Assembly: GCA_948567375.1 (NCBI GenBank)
Contig: OX419757.1
Span: 71,362,001-71,426,000, forward strand
Origin: Lunularia cruciata
Taxonomy: Eukaryota > Streptophyta > Marchantiopsida > Lunulariales > Lunulariaceae
DNA: 64,000 bases
Direction: 5' to 3'
The position numbers and the translations under genes are program-made. Numbering within the stretch: the first letter of the stretch is position 1; each line of letters opens with the position of its first letter. Below are positions 60,030 to 64,000 of the stretch, piece by piece. The notes under the pieces are model-generated. The model searched no databases, was not told the DNA's origin, and saw only the letters and a list, made by a program, of their open reading frames with translations.

Positions 60030-60120
60030 TTACCCCTTACAAGATAATGTGTCGATGACACACCGGGCATGTTGTATCCCGAGTCGCTCTAAGCGGCTCC
60101 ACATGGGGAGGTGTAGCCAT
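60030..60120 (-). pseudogene. N-terminal Cys/His motif of non-LTR copy 2
   Basis: The ATG at 60120 starts MATPPHVEPLRATRDTTCPV, then CHRHIIL and a stop. CPVCHRH is a CxxC...H pattern like the nucleic-acid-binding zinc fingers at the N-terminus of R2-type elements. The stop shows decay. Confidence 0.55.
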
Positions 60121-61591
60121 GGCTAGCACAAGAATAACTATAGTAACACATGATGTTGCTCCCCATACCTGCAAAACCACAACCCTTCATATCCCAACCC
60201 ACATAAGAAAATACAATCTCTCCAAACCCTAAAGACTACAAACTCTCATAACTTTCAATTTCCATCTCAAAAATTTTTAAAATAAATTCCCATGGAACTC
60301 AATCATGAAAACCAAGAGAGTAGAAATGAAAAGTCCAGACCCATCACTCTCAATCCCTAAAAAACCTAGAAATCCCCATAATTGTCTACTCAATTCTCCG
60401 GAGTCTTCAATCTAGGTACCAAGGGAACCAAAATTGAAAAACTAACAGATTGCACTTGAACTATTCATTCAAGTGCAATTTGCTAGAGAGCTCTTAGAAA
60501 ATATGTATCTATCCTCTCACATATCTCAGTCTCCGCAATCACTCCAACTACAACATGCAAAACTAGTTATAACTAGTGATAGATTACTCTCTTTCAAACA
60601 TGTTCATATTATTTTAAAAAATTGCAATTGAAACAAACAAACAATACATTTTTTGACATTACCGTTATAGAAGTGGGCTTTTCTTATCAAGATACAAGCT
60701 TAAGCAAGAAATTGTATATTTTATGAATGTTTTAAGTAGAGTAAACAACCTAGTTAAAAGATCACTCGGAAGAAAATCTTTTTACTTTTATTGCTATATA
60801 TAGACTAGCTGGTTTTATGGGGAGGAGGAATGCATAATATAAAATTTAAATTTTAATATAAAATACAAAAAAATAAATTTATTCAACATATAAATAATTT
60901 CAAAAGCTTTTACATGAAAATTTTATACTATTCTCTTTCCCTATTTCTCTATTCTCTTTAGATTATTGTAAAATGATAATGATTGTCAAAAACATTTGAA
61001 CATAAAGTAAATTATACTCCATATTTTTTAATATAATCAACTGTCGATGATACCAATATGGAATAAATTCATAAGGAAATATTTATCATCATATGGCCTA
61101 TATTCCTATTTTGGAGATTATTATCATTGACTTAACATAGTACTAAAAATATAAATTAGTTTCTTTCCGATAAAGACTAATTAAAAACTTAAATAAAAAT
61201 AAAAATAATTTTATATATTACAACGACAAGTTAAAATTATAAAATTGCACCTTTTAAATAAGAAAATAAGTGATTTACTTAAAAAAAGAACATCTTTTCT
61301 CAACAGCTTACCCCTAACCTAGAAGCGGTCATCTTACTTACCTTTTAAGAGTTTAAGAGGTGATTGTTGCGTACTCAAGGAGTAAGTACATAGGAGAGAA
61401 GGGAGGATGGATGGAAGCGTTTTTGGTTCTTGTTAATGTATTGTTAAATTTGAAATATTTAAAATAAATATGTATCAAATTATTTTATTATTTTATTTAA
61501 GAATTATATACAACACATTAACAAATAATCATATTCTTAATAAATATAAAAAAATTTTGAACACTTTTCCAGTCTCAGTATATCTACTGAG

Positions 61592-61654
61592 ATTCTAATT
61601 CTAATTTCTAATCTAATTCTAATTCTAAATTCTAATTCTAATTCTAATCTAATA
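61592..61654. repeat. (ATTCTA)n-like repeat
   Basis: About ten imperfect ATTCTA units, with some losing or gaining a base. It is not the plant telomere repeat TTTAGGG. Confidence 0.9.
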
Positions 61655-61800
61655 TCATTTAAAATAATATAATAATATAAAATAAACATAAAATATTTTA
61701 ATCAAATAATAAATAAATATGTTTAATAATTACCTTTTTATTTTTTTTCTAATTTATATCCTCTTATTACTAGTTAATCAAAGATTAACTATAAATTTAT

Positions 61801-61826
61801 GTATATATATATATATATACATATAT
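61801..61826. repeat. (TA)n microsatellite
   Basis: About twelve TA units with one interruption. Confidence 0.9.
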
Positions 61827-62815
61827 TTGATATATATTAAATTATGGTCAGAAAAATAAGAAAGATTTAATCTTGATTTCACATCAGGAAGGTCATTTAA
61901 AGTATTCAAATCTATTCCAAATAATATGTCTATTTAAATTTGAAATGAAAAATTCAAATTAAGTTAATGGTGGATTAAAAGAGATCCTTAGACCAGTTCT
62001 TAATTTAATGTTGATATAAGACAAAAAAATTTAATCATAAGATGAAATAATTTCATACTAACGAGGATTTTGCAAAATTTCCCTCTGATTGCAAGAAGTG
62101 CAATAGCTCAAACTCAGTTTGTATGACTTTAACTCAAAATCATAATCTATTTATTTATTTATATATTAAAGATTCCATTCACTCTGTGAAATTTTACTTA
62201 AAAATATAGGTTTTCTGTAACTTATAAGAAATATTCATCCAAAAAATCTACACTCCATTATGAATGGATTTCTAAATAAATATTTTATTATCAGAAAATA
62301 TAATTAAGAGACTTTTAATCTTGAATATAGAAAATAAAATAGTAAGTACTTTTTTCACATGAATTTATTGTGACTTCTGTATCATTAAAGCAAGCACAAG
62401 GATTACTAGTAAAAATGTAAGTTGCATCTATTGCATTATATAATAGTAGATTCAACTATTTAGTGTGATTTTGATATTTAGTATAACTATATACAATTCG
62501 AAAATAGATTTTGATTACACTGCCTAGATGAAGAACAAAAAATAATTATCTGCTTTATTTTATAAATAAATTTCTTTAAAAAAAATTTCAAAGTTCAAAG
62601 CTAAAAGTTTTTCAAAACCTTAGCATGAAATCCTTACTTATTATTAATGTTGCTTTTATAGTAAGATGTAGTCTATTGAATAAGATAAATAAAATCTATA
62701 GAAATTTTTATTGCATAAATCAATATAATTTACAGACTGTTAATAAAATAATCAAATTTCTACTTCAAGATTTAAACCATAAATAGTAATCAGTCACCTA
62801 AACTATAATAAAGAT

Positions 62816-63203
62816 CCACCTGCTTCTTCGCCATCTTCCCCAGTCTTTTCATCGGCTTTAAACTCCTCGGCCAGAAGCAGAAGTTTCTTAAACTCATCTT
62901 CTCTTAGACTCGAAGCGTTAAGTTCAGATGCTCCGCCTTCTCGGCCACATGACTAACTACATGCTTCTCTTCATCTCTGTCTTCGCTGCCTTCTTCCAGC
63001 TTTTGACGCTTCCTTTCGTCGTCTTCTTCTTCTTCTCCGTTGTTATGGTGAGCCGCCGTCGTCGAGTTTCCAGCTTCACCAGTGACCAAATTTAAAGCAT
63101 GATCGCCATTCATTCCGTCTGGATGACCGTGTTCGGCCAAACATAAATCTAAAGTCCTCGCAACAGAGAGAATGTCCTGCTCATTCCCTACTGCTTCACT
63201 CAT
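62816..63203 (-). pseudogene. 5' exon of an acidic, probably nuclear protein; apparent frameshift
   Basis: From the ATG at 63203 the frame encodes MSEAVGNEQDILSVARTLDL, then an acidic EEEEDDERKRQKLEE stretch with a basic patch (possible nuclear signal), and stops at 62904 after LTLRV. Switching frame near 62940 gives GGASELNASSLREDEFKKLL, then LAEEFKADEKTGEDGEEAGG, equally protein-like, up to about 62816. This looks like one coding exon with a 1-base shift, either a real mutation or a sequencing error. A donor-like GCAG|GTGGAT is seen at about 62830, so it may be a first exon. No family recognised. Confidence 0.5.
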
Positions 63204-64000
63204 CTTCTTAGGGGTCACGTAAGACTATCACTCTTTCTCTAGTTGAGAGAGAGTTGATAGAAAAAGATCAACCGCATAAGTTTTTTGTACACGGTCTCAA
63301 CGACTCAACAAAATGTGGAGCATTTCACTTGCAAGGATAAGGGACACTGCACTCATGCAGGCCTCAAATCTAAGCGAGAGTCAAATCCAAGAGCTTTGTA
63401 ACCAAGGCGCTCTTACGTAATAGCTCTATCTCTGTAAACAACAAGGTGTTCCGCGGGGAATGGAGACGCGTATGCCATCGAAAGTGTCAATTACCTGCTT
63501 GAGAAGAGAACAGGATCAGAAATATATGAGAGATCCATGACAATCACTGTGGCAATTCTAAAGATAATTTATGAGGACTTCTTGATACTTGTGTAAACAG
63601 AGGAGGAACGAGAAGAATTTTTGTCCAGAGACGGCAGAATGAACCACGCCATCAATTTGATGATGTGGTACAGTTCTCGCACTTGAATATCTCTACTCAT
63701 CCTTTCAATAAATCACATTGTTAAGGTAATTTGATATAACTAATTATCAAATGTTTTAGGTAATTCATATTTGTGCAGAAATATTAGGTTTAGTCAGTAA
63801 CTTGATTGGAGCAACTTGGTTGGAACGTACTAATAAAATCCGTCCTACGAATTTCTGATAGAAATCTGTTCTCTTTATTATACAAACCATTCGGTTAAAA
63901 CCTAGGATTGAGAAAATCAGAGTATAAATTGGTGATCATGCATCCTTTTTTTAAAAAGAAGAAGGAAGCATTAAAGATGGTAATAATTGAGCTCCATTTA
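63204..64000. other. Upstream flank of the 63.2-kb gene, unassigned
   Basis: It should hold the promoter of the minus-strand gene. I see no motif that I would defend and no open frame of interest. Confidence 0.4.

Larger units (their letters stand above)
56890..60120 (-). mobile_element. Non-LTR retrotransposon copy 2, with putative restriction-like endonuclease
   Basis: Single long coding region on the minus strand (ATG at 60120, last coding text near 57050) followed by about 160 bp of 3' tail. Order: N-terminal TCPVCHRH Cys/His motif, a variable region, reverse transcriptase, and a C-terminal PD-(D/E)xK-like nuclease. There is no LTR, integrase or RNase H. About 1,000 codons, but stops and frameshifts show that the copy is dead. 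The layout (Cys/His finger, RT, C-terminal nuclease) is that of early-branching R2/NeSL-like clades rather than the L1 clade, whose endonuclease is N-terminal. A paralogous copy lies at 25.7-27.7 and 39.9-40.3 kb. Confidence 0.85.
60121..62810. other. AT-rich intergenic DNA with simple repeats
   Basis: No gene recognised. The first few hundred bases may be the 5' UTR of the non-LTR element. Two simple repeats lie near 61.6 and 61.8 kb. The 3' exons of the gene starting at 63203 could lie here if it has introns, but I see no exon. Confidence 0.5.

Noticed and set aside
61592-61654. Possible interstitial telomere
   Set aside because: The unit is ATTCTA, not TTTAGGG or a known plant variant.

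Overview
The window looks like nuclear DNA of a land plant, most likely a non-seed plant (liverwort, moss, lycophyte or fern); this is inference. The reasons are: long AT-rich tracts filled with decayed Ty1/copia and Ty3/gypsy (chromovirus) elements; a spliceosomal intron; sparse genes in GC-richer islands; and a relic of an NLR whose N-terminus is an alpha/beta-hydrolase fold. That HNL class is known from liverworts and other non-seed plants. I see no bacterial operon, CRISPR array, rRNA or tRNA gene. Many open frames here are chance frames or pieces of dead transposons. Only one gene looks fully intact.

Layout. 1-1470: unassigned, with weak coding relics. 1471-6209: a near complete but dead Ty1/copia element with both LTRs. 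6210-12170: AT-rich intergenic DNA with two clean inverted repeats, one strong 27-bp foldback, a tandem duplication and an LTR-plus-gag remnant near 9.6-10.1 kb. 12.2-18 kb: GC-richer, with several short 3' tails of a non-LTR retrotransposon family. 18013-19585: a two-exon gene for a secreted ACMSD-like (Amidohydro_2) metal-dependent hydrolase or decarboxylase. 19.6-24.6 kb: unassigned, with a few coding-like relics.

24.6-40.6 kb is a stack of nested transposons. The base is a plus-strand non-LTR retrotransposon, whose reverse transcriptase lies at about 25.7-27.7 kb and whose C-terminal nuclease region resumes at about 39.9-40.3 kb. It was split by a minus-strand gypsy element (27.7-31.2 kb). 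That was invaded by a plus-strand gypsy chromovirus (31237-39027), which in turn holds two solo LTRs of another family (33624-34372 and 36296-37758). The second solo LTR holds a further insert of about 690 bp. 40.6-46.8 kb is decayed AT-rich DNA.

46.8-56.6 kb is a GC-richer graveyard of gene relics, mostly on the minus strand. It holds an unknown relic (about 48.0-48.5 kb, plus strand), a broken paralogue of the amidohydrolase (50.2-51.9 kb) that keeps its intron position, an HNL-type NLR pseudogene (about 52.95-55.65 kb) and an LRR-like relic (55.9-56.5 kb). 56.89-60.12 kb is a second, more complete minus-strand copy of the non-LTR element, with an N-terminal Cys/His motif, RT and a C-terminal restriction-like endonuclease domain. 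Its 3' tail explains the short repeats scattered at 12.2, 13.0, 15.0, 15.2, 15.9 and 45.4 kb. 60.1-62.8 kb is AT-rich. 62.8-63.2 kb holds the 5' part of an acidic, probably nuclear protein gene, apparently frameshifted. The rest is unassigned.

Functionally the genes do not form a pathway. The two most interesting themes are (1) a plant non-LTR family that appears to carry a restriction-like endonuclease and spreads a conserved hairpin tail, and (2) a secreted ACMSD-like enzyme with a dead inverted paralogue next to a dead immune-receptor gene.
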